Assembly: GCA_046263195.1 (NCBI GenBank)
Contig: JBHELG010000140.1
Coordinates: 1 to 7,171 of the forward strand
Direction of reading: 5' to 3'
Length of the DNA stretch: 7,171 nt
From: JBHELG01 sp046263195
GTDB lineage: Bacteria > Actinomycetota > Nitriliruptoria > Nitriliruptorales > JAHWKO01
Shown: in pieces, positions 1 through 6,078 of the stretch
Numbering within the stretch: position 1 is the stretch's first letter
Layout: every line of letters starts with the position of its first letter
The notes under the pieces: model-generated
Seen by the model: the letters and a program-made list of their open reading frames with translations, nothing else
Told to the model about the DNA's origin: nothing
Databases searched by the model: none
Program-made: the position numbers and the translations under genes

Positions 1-141
1 GGTCAGGTGTCCAGCGTGCCGAGCGGCGGGGTCTCCACCGGCGGTGCGACCACGCCAGTCGCCACCACGGCTCTGATCGGTGCCCTCCTCGCCATGGCGG
101 CGATCGGGGCCGGTCTGGGACGGGCCCTCGCTCGCTCCTGA
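1..141 (+). CDS. C-terminal fragment of a putative sortase-anchored surface protein
   Basis: Only the last 46 codons are present, in frame 1, ending at TGA 139-141; the start lies outside the window. The fragment has three parts. Residues 1-19 carry a small-residue motif (VPSGGVSTGG at 6-15). Residues 22-40 are a hydrophobic Ala/Gly/Leu/Ile stretch able to span the membrane. The end (41-46) is short and has two arginines. This is the layout of a cell-wall sorting signal: motif, helix, basic tail. A classical LPXTG is absent; GVSTG at 10-14 has Thr-Gly in the equivalent place. The sortase gene starts 24 bases downstream on the same strand, which suggests an operon with the sortase acting on this protein. 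That substrate link is inference. The fragment could instead be an ordinary tail-anchored membrane protein. The function of the rest of the protein cannot be judged. Confidence 0.6.
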   Translation, partial: GQVSSVPSGGVSTGGATTPVATTALIGALLAMAAIGAGLGRALARS

Positions 142-165
142 AACACGGCGGTAGGTGAGGCGACA

Positions 166-810
166 TTGACCTACGCGCGGTGGGCAGCGGTCGTCCTCGC
201 TGCGGCAATGGTCGTCCTGGCTGCCGCGTTGTTCGTCGGGCTCCCCGCCGCTACGTCGGTGGGGAGCACCCGACCACCTCGAGACGTCCCCCCCGTCGCG
301 CCCTTGGGCGCGGCGGGGGAGGCTCCGGTAAGTGCGGCGGGGCTACCCGCCCCGGCGCCCGGTCCGGTCGCCGCGCCCGAGCGGGTGCGGATCCCGGCGA
401 TCGGCGTCGATGGGCCTCTCATCCCGCTGGGCTTGAACCCTGATCGCACCCTCGCCGTGCCCAAGAAGGCGAAGATCGCAGGCTGGTACACGGGGGCGCC
501 CAAGCCGGGCGAAGTCGGACCGGCCATCGTCGTCGGTCACGTGGATCTCGACGGGGCGGCCGGCGTCTTCCAGCGTCTGCACCAGCTGCGCCCCGGAGAC
601 CAGGTCGAGTTCCGCGCGCAAGACACGGTCACGGCCACCTACGTCGTCACGCACACCGAGAGGGTCGCGAAAGAGGCCTTTCCGACGGCGAAGGTGTATG
701 GCGACACCCCGGGTCCGGAGCTGCGACTCATCACCTGTGGTGGCGTGTTCGACAACAACAGCGGCCACTACCGCGACAACGTCATCGTCTACGCGAAGGC
801 CGTGCGGTAG
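166..810 (+). CDS. Class E/F-type sortase (membrane-anchored transpeptidase)
   Basis: A 214-residue sortase-family cysteine transpeptidase. Such enzymes cut a sorting signal after Thr and join the protein to cell-wall material on the outer face of the membrane. Residues 6-30 form an N-terminal membrane segment. A Pro/Ala/Gly linker follows (about 31-73), then the beta-barrel catalytic domain (about 74-214). The catalytic triad is visible: His125 in VVGHVD, Cys191 in LITCGG and Arg203 in GHYRDNVIVYA. The LITCGG-FD-GHY-DNVIVYA pattern fits actinobacterial class F (or E) sortases better than class A or B; assignment between E and F is by memory of the families. The TTG start at 166 is chosen because GGTGAGG (154-160) lies five bases upstream and no better in-frame start exists. 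The upstream gene ends 24 bases before and carries a sorting-like tail. The linker coding region contains a strong inverted repeat (290-319). Confidence 0.9.
   Translation: MTYARWAAVVLAAAMVVLAAALFVGLPAATSVGSTRPPRDVPPVAPLGAAGEAPVSAAGLPAPAPGPVAAPERVRIPAIGVDGPLIPLGLNPDRTLAVPKKAKIAGWYTGAPKPGEVGPAIVVGHVDLDGAAGVFQRLHQLRPGDQVEFRAQDTVTATYVVTHTERVAKEAFPTAKVYGDTPGPELRLITCGGVFDNNSGHYRDNVIVYAKAVR
290..319. repeat. Near-perfect 14-bp inverted repeat with 2-nt spacer, inside the sortase gene
   Basis: Bases 290-303 pair with 306-319 around the spacer TT. All pairs are Watson-Crick except T296-G313. Nearly every pair is G-C, including a run of five C (290-294) against five G (315-319). The element falls in codons for the Pro/Ala/Gly linker between membrane segment and catalytic domain. 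In mRNA it would form a very stable hairpin. It has no T tract, so it does not look like an intrinsic terminator. It may be a by-product of Pro (CCN) and Gly (GGN) codons in a GC-rich gene. Confidence 0.7.
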
Positions 811-963
811 ACGCAGGCACATGATGCGCCGCTCTTGGGGGTACTCGGCTAGCTCGCGTTCCCGACTGATCTTGAGTGCTGTCCGTACATGCAGGAAGGC
901 GCAGCGCTACTCTCCCAGGCGTCGCGCAACGCCCTCGGGCTATCAGGAGCGTGACGACTCGGC

Positions 964-970
964 AGGAGGT
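964..970 (+). promoter_or_regulatory. Shine-Dalgarno sequence of glmS
   Basis: AGGAGGT lies seven bases upstream of ATG 978. It decides the start in favour of ATG 978 over the in-frame upstream starts from 876. It sits at the end of the 167-bp gap (811-977) after the sortase gene. That gap shows a small inverted repeat (GGCGT 918-922 with ACGCC 929-933) but no promoter or terminator that I can defend. Confidence 0.8.
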
Positions 971-977
971 GGCGGTC

Positions 978-2828
978 ATGTGCGGCATCATCGGCGTCAC
1001 AGGCCGGGAGGACGCACTCGAGGTACTCGTCAGGGGGCTGGCCCGTCTCGAGTACCGCGGCTACGACTCCGCCGGCGTCGTCCTACAACATTCGCGTGGC
1101 CCCGGTGGGGGGGCGCCCAGGTCGGGTGAGCTGCGGGTCGTCAAGCGGGCCGGGAAGCTCGACAACCTGACCCGAGCCCTGACCGGGCGACACCTCAGCG
1201 GCCGCACCGGTCTGGGTCACACCCGCTGGGCCACGCACGGTGAACCCAGCGACCGCAACGCCCACCCCCACACCGACCCGTCGGGAGTCGTGGGTGTCGT
1301 CCACAACGGCATCATCGAGAACCATCAGGCGTTGAAGGCCTCGCTCGGTGAGCGTGCGTTCGCGTCGGACACCGACACCGAGGTCGTGGCTCACCTCGTT
1401 GCGGACGCCTACGACGGGGACCTTCTCACCTCCGTGCGGCAGGTCGTGCGCCGCCTCGAAGGCTCGTACTCGCTGTGCTTCACACACGCCGCCGAGCCCG
1501 ACGTCATCGTCGTGGCCCGGCGGGCCACGCCGTTGCTCGTGGCGCATGCGGACGGAGCGGGCTACTGCGCCTCCGACGCCGCTGCGCTCATCGCCCACAC
1601 GAAGCAGGTCGCGGCGCTGGGTGACGATCAGGTCGCCCGTATCACCCCGGAGGGCTATGAGGTGGTCGACCTGTCGGGGGCGCCAGCCGAGCCGCACCGC
1701 TTCACCGTCACGTGGGACATGTCCGCGGCGGAGAAGCAGGGGTTCGCCCACTTCATGCTCAAGGAGATTCACGAGCAGCCTCAAGCGGTGGCCGACACAC
1801 TGCGTAACCGCATGCGGGAGGGGTTGCTGCGACTCGACGAGCTCGGGGTCGACGAAGACGAGTTGAAGAGGGTGGACAAGGTCTTCGTCGTCGCGTGCGG
1901 AACGTCCCTTCACGCCGGGATGATCGCGAAACTCGCGATCGAACACTGGGCTGGTGTTCCCGTCGAGGTGGAGGTTGCGAGCGAGTTCCGCTACCGCGAC
2001 CCGATCCTGAGCGAGCACACACTCGTGCTCGCGATCAGTCAGTCGGGTGAGACCATCGACACGCTCGCGGCCGTCAGCCACGCCCGCGACCAGCGCGCGA
2101 AGGTCGCCGCGGTGACCAATGTCGTCGGTTCGACACTCGCCCGCGAAGCTGACGCTGTTCTCTATACGCATGCCGGCCCCGAGGTGGGGGTGGCCGCGAC
2201 GAAGACGTTCGTGACCCAGATCGTGGCGTGTGAGCTCTTCGCGCTCTACCTGGCCCAGATCCGTCGCTCACTCTGGCCTGACGAATGTGGCGACCTCCTG
2301 AAGCGGTTGCGGCAGCTGCCCGGTCAGATCGAAGAGGTGCTGGCATGCGACGAGGAGATGCGCGAATTCGCCGCCCGCTACCGTGACGTCAACTACACCA
2401 TGTTCATCGGACGTCACGCGAGCCTGCCCATCGCATACGAGGGCGCACTGAAGCTCAAGGAGATCAGCTACCTCCACGCTGAGGCCTTCCCCGGTGGAGA
2501 AATGAAACATGGTCCGATCGCGCTCATCGAGCAGGGCAGCCTCGTCGTCGCCATCGCACCTCGCGGCCACGTGTTCCCGAAGATGGTGAGCAACATCCGC
2601 GAGGTGAAGGCCCGCGGGGCGCGGGTCCTCGCCATCGGTACGAAGGGGTCGACCGCTGACCTCGAGGAGGACGCCGACTACCTCGTCGCGATCCCCGAGG
2701 CCCACGAACTGGCTGCCCCGGTCCTTGCTATCGTCCCCCTCCAGCTGCTCGCCTACCACATCGCGACGCTTCGGGGCGAAGACGTCGATCAGCCGCGCAA
2801 CCTGGCGAAAACCGTAACCGTCGAATGA
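978..2828 (+). CDS. glmS: Glutamine--fructose-6-phosphate aminotransferase (isomerizing)
   Basis: GlmS converts fructose-6-phosphate and glutamine to glucosamine-6-phosphate and glutamate, the first step toward UDP-GlcNAc for peptidoglycan. The product is 616 residues, normal for the family. The N-terminal glutaminase domain (about 1-240) has Cys2, which becomes the N-terminal nucleophile after Met removal, then RGYDSAG (27-33), HTRWATHG (81-88), HNGIIEN (109-115) and SDTDTE (130-135). Two SIS sugar-isomerase domains follow, with ACGTS (306-310), SQSGET (354-359), EVGVAATKTF (402-411), EGALKLKE (488-495) and KHGP (510-513). The C-terminal tail DVDQPRNLAKTVTVE (602-616) contains the active-site Lys611. 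The start is set by the MCGI terminus and by AGGAGGT seven bases upstream. A Gly/Pro-rich insert near residues 38-50 lengthens the glutaminase domain by roughly nine residues compared with E. coli, from memory. The stop overlaps the start of nnr. No glmS ribozyme is recognisable upstream, as expected outside Firmicutes. Confidence 0.98.
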   Translation: MCGIIGVTGREDALEVLVRGLARLEYRGYDSAGVVLQHSRGPGGGAPRSGELRVVKRAGKLDNLTRALTGRHLSGRTGLGHTRWATHGEPSDRNAHPHTDPSGVVGVVHNGIIENHQALKASLGERAFASDTDTEVVAHLVADAYDGDLLTSVRQVVRRLEGSYSLCFTHAAEPDVIVVARRATPLLVAHADGAGYCASDAAALIAHTKQVAALGDDQVARITPEGYEVVDLSGAPAEPHRFTVTWDMSAAEKQGFAHFMLKEIHEQPQAVADTLRNRMREGLLRLDELGVDEDELKRVDKVFVVACGTSLHAGMIAKLAIEHWAGVPVEVEVASEFRYRDPILSEHTLVLAISQSGETIDTLAAVSHARDQRAKVAAVTNVVGSTLAREADAVLYTHAGPEVGVAATKTFVTQIVACELFALYLAQIRRSLWPDECGDLLKRLRQLPGQIEEVLACDEEMREFAARYRDVNYTMFIGRHASLPIAYEGALKLKEISYLHAEAFPGGEMKHGPIALIEQGSLVVAIAPRGHVFPKMVSNIREVKARGARVLAIGTKGSTADLEEDADYLVAIPEAHELAAPVLAIVPLQLLAYHIATLRGEDVDQPRNLAKTVTVE

Positions 2829-4564
2829 GCTCCGCTCCTCCCCCCAGCCCATCCTCGGGCCCGCGTCCCGGTACCCGCTCGCCGCCCGTCCGAGCGGGTA
2901 TCAGGCGCCCGGCCACCTCCCCATCCCAGCCGTCGGGCCGCAGCGCCGCGAAGAGTGTGGCGCTACTCGACGCCGAAACAGCGGCAGCTGGCGACCAGGC
3001 GGCAGTGGAGGCAGGCGCCACCTGGGCCGACCTCATGGAACGTGCCGCGGGCCACCTGGCACGCGGTGTCATTGACACAGCCGGGCGCCGTTACGGGCTG
3101 CGGGTCACGCTCGTCGTCGGCAAGGGCAACAATGGCGGTGACGGCTGGGGGGCTGCCAGCCGCCTCGCGGACCTCGGAGCATTTCCCCGCGTCATCGCGG
3201 TCGAGGGACTCCAGGCCGACATGTCCCCCGAAGCCGGCGCCAAGCGGACCCGTTACCTGGCATCGGGTGGGCGGGCGGACGATCTGGAGAACCTTCCCGA
3301 CGCCCTCGCCTGGTGCGATGTGGCAGTGGACTGTCTACTCGGGACGGGGGCGACGGGCGCCCCGCGCGGGGCCGTAGGCGAGGCGGTGAGTTCCCTGCGA
3401 CAGGCGGCACCGGGCGCGATCGTCGTAGCCTGCGACATTCCGACCGGGGTGCAAGGTGATGACGGGCTCGTGCCGGGTGAAGCGGTCCCCGCCGACCTCA
3501 CCGTCACGCTCGGCGGATTGAAACGAGGCCTCCTGCTGCATCCTGGAGCGACCTATGCCGGCCGGGTCGTTGTCGGTGAGCTCGGGTCGTGCTACGAGAC
3601 GCCGGAGGTGGCCTGGTCAGCACTGACCGCGGCCGGAGCAGCGCCGGGCTCCCTCCCGGCAGACACGGACAAGCGCGATCGGGGCGTCGTCCTCGTGGTA
3701 GCAGGGTCGGTCGGGATGGTCGGCGCAGCGATCCTGTGCGCCCGTGGCGCCCTTGCGGCCGGTGCTGGGCTCGTGACCGTGGCGGTCCCGCGGCCGGTGC
3801 AAGAAATCGTGGCCGGTGCGATCCCCCCGGCGATGACTCTCGGTCTCGACGAGCAGGACGGCGCTTTTTCGCCCTCGGCGGCGGACACCATCGCCGAGGA
3901 GGCCGAGCGCAGCGACGTGGTCGTGGCCGGGCCGGGCATGCGCTATTCGTCCGGGCTACGCCAGGTGGTCGGGGCGCTGCTCGCGCATGCGCCCCGCCTC
4001 GTGCTCGATGCCGATGCGCTGAACGCCTACCGGGGGGAGGGCCAGGCCCTCGCCGACCATGTCGGGGACCTCGTCATTACGCCGCAGTCGCGTGAGCTTG
4101 CCAGGATCACGCCCGACTTCGACGATGAGGACGCCTGGGAGCATCGTGTGGAGCTTGCCCCCGACCTGGCCTCGCGCTATCGAGCCACCGTCGTGGCGAA
4201 GGGTCCGGGTACGATCATCTCCGCACCGGACGGTCGGGTATGGGTGACCCCAACAGGTGGTCCCGCTCTGGGCGCGGGCGGCAGTGGTGACGTGCTCGCA
4301 GGAGCGGTGGCGACGTCGGTTGCCAGCGCAGAGGACGTGGCACTCGCCGTCGCCCGGGCTTGCTGGTGCCACGGCCTGGCTGGTGATCTCGCCGGTCTCG
4401 ACACGGCTGACCGCTCGACGAGCGACGACGTCGCCGAGGCGTTGCCGTCCGCACTAGCGCTCTCAGCCGACCTCGCTCGGCGCCGACCGGCTTGGCCCTT
4501 CGATCCGCCCGGGTGGTCGGCGGATCGCACCCCACCGAACTTGGACGGCGAGGGATGGGACTAG
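2825..4564 (+). CDS. nnr: Bifunctional NAD(P)H-hydrate epimerase / ADP-dependent NAD(P)H-hydrate dehydratase
   Basis: Repairs hydrated NADH and NADPH: the epimerase half interconverts the R and S hydrates, and the dehydratase half uses ADP to restore NAD(P)H. The 579-residue fusion has a YjeF_N (NnrE) domain at about 45-255 with VGKGNNGGDGW (98-108), DCLLGTG (169-175), DIPTGV (204-209; Thr where Ser is usual) and LKRGLLLHPG (232-241). The NnrD ribokinase-like domain (about 283-550) has VVAGSVGMVGAA (291-302), VVAGPGM (366-372), VLDADALN (393-400), ITPQSRE (418-424; Gln where His is usual), VAKGPGT (457-463) and GAGGSGDVLAG (483-493) with catalytic Asp489. ATG 2825 overlaps the glmS stop as ATGA and has no Shine-Dalgarno, so translational coupling is likely. 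The first 44 residues are a Pro/Ser/Arg-rich extension outside the domain; GTG 2957 is a possible alternative start but also lacks a good ribosome site. The last 30 residues are a Pro/Trp/Asp-rich tail of unknown role. Confidence 0.95.
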   Translation: MSSAPPPSPSSGPRPGTRSPPVRAGIRRPATSPSQPSGRSAAKSVALLDAETAAAGDQAAVEAGATWADLMERAAGHLARGVIDTAGRRYGLRVTLVVGKGNNGGDGWGAASRLADLGAFPRVIAVEGLQADMSPEAGAKRTRYLASGGRADDLENLPDALAWCDVAVDCLLGTGATGAPRGAVGEAVSSLRQAAPGAIVVACDIPTGVQGDDGLVPGEAVPADLTVTLGGLKRGLLLHPGATYAGRVVVGELGSCYETPEVAWSALTAAGAAPGSLPADTDKRDRGVVLVVAGSVGMVGAAILCARGALAAGAGLVTVAVPRPVQEIVAGAIPPAMTLGLDEQDGAFSPSAADTIAEEAERSDVVVAGPGMRYSSGLRQVVGALLAHAPRLVLDADALNAYRGEGQALADHVGDLVITPQSRELARITPDFDDEDAWEHRVELAPDLASRYRATVVAKGPGTIISAPDGRVWVTPTGGPALGAGGSGDVLAGAVATSVASAEDVALAVARACWCHGLAGDLAGLDTADRSTSDDVAEALPSALALSADLARRRPAWPFDPPGWSADRTPPNLDGEGWD

Positions 4565-4691
4565 TTCGTGGTGGGGAAGGCGCCCGCCGACCCTGCTCGG
4601 ATAAGGCCGGGGCGGAGGCGCCCGGGAGTCCGCGAAGGCGACTTGTGGAAGCTGCGGCTGATCTGGACGGAACAGCCGCTCGGGTGGAGGC

Positions 4692-5864
4692 GTGGCCATA
4701 ACCCTCGCGAAGGTTGTCCCGGTCGGCGCACGTCCGCTGCGACCTACCCGAGCCGAGATCGACCTCGACGCGATCGCCCACAACGTCCGCCAGCTCCGGG
4801 ATCTGGTTGCGCCTTCCGCGGTCATTGCGGTGGTGAAGGCGGACGGCTATGGACACGGCGCCGTGCCGGTCGCACGCGCCGCGCTGCAGGCGGGGGCGGC
4901 TTGGCTTGCCGTAGCTCTGGTGGAGGAGGCTGAAGAGCTGCGGGAAGCGGGGGTGACCGCACCGATCCTGCTCCTCAGTGAGCCGACACCCGAGGCGGCA
5001 CGCCGGGCCATGAGCGCAGACGTCGTCCCGACCCTCTACAGCCTTGGCTTCGGTGAGGCTCTCGCTGGCGAGGCGAGGCGTCGGGGTCGGCCGATGTCGG
5101 TCCATGTCAAAGCGGACACCGGGATGGCACGCGTTGGCGTGCCGCCTTCGGAGTGGGACGGCTTCCTGCGAGTTGTCCGGGGCTGGCCCGAGCTCGAGGT
5201 AGATGGCTTGTGGACGCATCTCGCGTGCGCCGATGTGCCCGGCGACCCGTCCGTCGCGCTGCAACTCGACCGTTTCGACGCGTTCATTCGGCTCGCGCAC
5301 GAGCAGGGTTTGCAACCGACGCTCGTCCATGCCGCCAATTCGGCCGCGGCTCTCACGCTGGAGCGATCCCGCCTCGATGCCGTCCGACTCGGCATCGCGA
5401 TATACGGCTGCCCGCCCTCTCCGGCCCTGGCCGGAGTCGGTGACCTGAGGCCGGCCCTACGGCTCGTCACCGAGGTGGCCTTCGTGAAACGAATCGATGA
5501 GGGAACCCCGGTCTCGTATGGCCACACTTGGCGAGCCCCCCACGATGGCTGGCTCGTGACCTTGCCACTCGGCTACGCCGACGGCCTGCCACGTCTGCTG
5601 TCGAACCGGGCGGACGTCCTCGTCGGCGGGGTTCGCCGTCCAGTGGTCGGTACGGTCTGCATGGACCAGATCCTGGTCTGGTGCGGCGAGCATGAGGTCG
5701 CAATGGGGGACGAGGTCGTGCTCATCGGACGCCAAGGTGCGGCCGAGATCACGGTGCAGGACTGGGCACTCTGGGCCAGCACGATCACCTACGAGATCGT
5801 CACGGGCCTAGGTCGCCGGGTCCCGCGCATCTACCGTGGTCGCATGGGCGAGCGCGGAGAGTAG
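4692..5864 (+). CDS. alr: Alanine racemase
   Basis: PLP-dependent enzyme that interconverts L- and D-alanine in the cytoplasm, supplying D-Ala for the peptidoglycan stem peptide. The product is 390 residues, within the usual range. The N-terminal TIM barrel (about 18-255) has the PLP lysine Lys49 in AVVKADGYGHG (46-56), TGMARVG (143-149) with Arg147, HLACAD (176-181), HAANSAA (213-219), and RLGIAIYG (232-239) with Arg232 placed to contact the PLP ring nitrogen. The C-terminal beta domain supplies the second catalytic base, Tyr276 in VSYGHTW, then LPLGYADG (291-298), VGTVCMDQ (319-326) and YEIVTGLGRRVPRIYR (367-382). GTG 4692 is the only usable start after the in-frame TGA at 4659. The nearest Shine-Dalgarno match, GGAGG 4686-4690, is only one base away, so initiation may be weak. 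A 127-bp gap separates it from nnr; I see no clear promoter there. Confidence 0.97.
   Translation: MAITLAKVVPVGARPLRPTRAEIDLDAIAHNVRQLRDLVAPSAVIAVVKADGYGHGAVPVARAALQAGAAWLAVALVEEAEELREAGVTAPILLLSEPTPEAARRAMSADVVPTLYSLGFGEALAGEARRRGRPMSVHVKADTGMARVGVPPSEWDGFLRVVRGWPELEVDGLWTHLACADVPGDPSVALQLDRFDAFIRLAHEQGLQPTLVHAANSAAALTLERSRLDAVRLGIAIYGCPPSPALAGVGDLRPALRLVTEVAFVKRIDEGTPVSYGHTWRAPHDGWLVTLPLGYADGLPRLLSNRADVLVGGVRRPVVGTVCMDQILVWCGEHEVAMGDEVVLIGRQGAAEITVQDWALWASTITYEIVTGLGRRVPRIYRGRMGERGE
5419..5436. repeat. Perfect 8-bp inverted repeat with 2-nt spacer, inside alr
   Basis: CTCCGGCC (5419-5426) and GGCCGGAG (5429-5436) are exact reverse complements around CT. It lies in the codons for residues 242-248 of alanine racemase, in the loop after RLGIAIYG. 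No T tract follows, so it is not an intrinsic terminator. In a GC-rich gene this may be chance. Confidence 0.5.
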
Positions 5865-6078
5865 GCCCATGCGGGAAGGGCCGATCGCCGCGGTCTGCGG
5901 TACTCGCTTCTGGCTCAAGTCGGCACGGCTTCGTCGGCCAGCCGTCCCTCTCCGCACCTGGAATCAACCGGAGAGGTGATCGCGACCTCCTCCGAGCGGC
6001 GAACGGGGACCTGCACAACCTGGGACTGGCCGTACTCGTGACTCCCTGACAACCCGTTGCGGGCGCGAGGAGGATGAC
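5865..6078 (+). promoter_or_regulatory. 214-bp leader between alr and the S58 peptidase gene, with possible Shine-Dalgarno-sequestering pairing
   Basis: No convincing gene lies here. GAGGT (5973-5977) can pair with ACCTC (5985-5989) around a 7-base loop. CCTCCTC (5986-5992) is exactly complementary to the downstream Shine-Dalgarno GAGGAGG (6067-6073). The two pairings compete for the same bases. A 36-codon open frame (ATG 5869 to TGA 5977-5979) ends within the first hairpin; its only ribosome site is GGAG 5856-5859, nine bases upstream, and it matches nothing I recognise. I see no known riboswitch class and no T-rich terminator for the alr transcript. Control of the downstream gene by this leader is a hypothesis only. 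Confidence 0.25.
6067..6073 (+). promoter_or_regulatory. Shine-Dalgarno sequence of the S58 peptidase gene
   Basis: GAGGAGG, five bases before ATG 6079, is the strongest ribosome-binding match in the window together with that of glmS. It fixes the start of the downstream gene and is the target of the possible pairing with 5986-5992. Confidence 0.8.

Noticed and set aside
876..977. N-terminally extended GlmS starting at 876
   Set aside because: GlmS needs Cys directly after the initiator Met, and AGGAGGT is correctly placed for ATG 978.
811..977. glmS ribozyme or riboswitch upstream of glmS
   Set aside because: The gap shows none of the recognisable features of these elements, and the glmS ribozyme belongs to Firmicutes. 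The only small inverted repeat (918-933) is too weak to call a structure.
822..1129. Small plus-strand frame from ATG 822 across the sortase-glmS gap
   Set aside because: It runs about 150 bases into glmS in another frame, is Arg/Ser-rich with no motif, and has only a weak ribosome site.
1922..1940. Perfect 8-bp inverted repeat GATCGCGA / TCGCGATC with a 3-base spacer inside glmS
   Set aside because: It encodes conserved SIS-domain helix residues (IAKLAIE), has no T tract, and repeats of this size are expected by chance in GC-rich coding DNA.
1083..2171. Long minus-strand open frame of 362 codons opposite glmS
   Set aside because: It lies entirely antisense to an unmistakable glmS, and the translation is Arg/Val/Gly/Asp-rich with no recognisable motif, as is typical of shadow frames in GC-rich DNA.
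4568..4933. Plus-strand frame between nnr and alr
   Set aside because: It overlaps the first 240 bases of alr in another frame, including the PLP-lysine motif, and its translation is Arg/Gly-rich low complexity.
4215..5330. Minus-strand open frame of 371 codons across the end of nnr and most of alr
   Set aside because: It is antisense to two well-supported genes, is Arg/Pro/Ser-rich and shows no domain.
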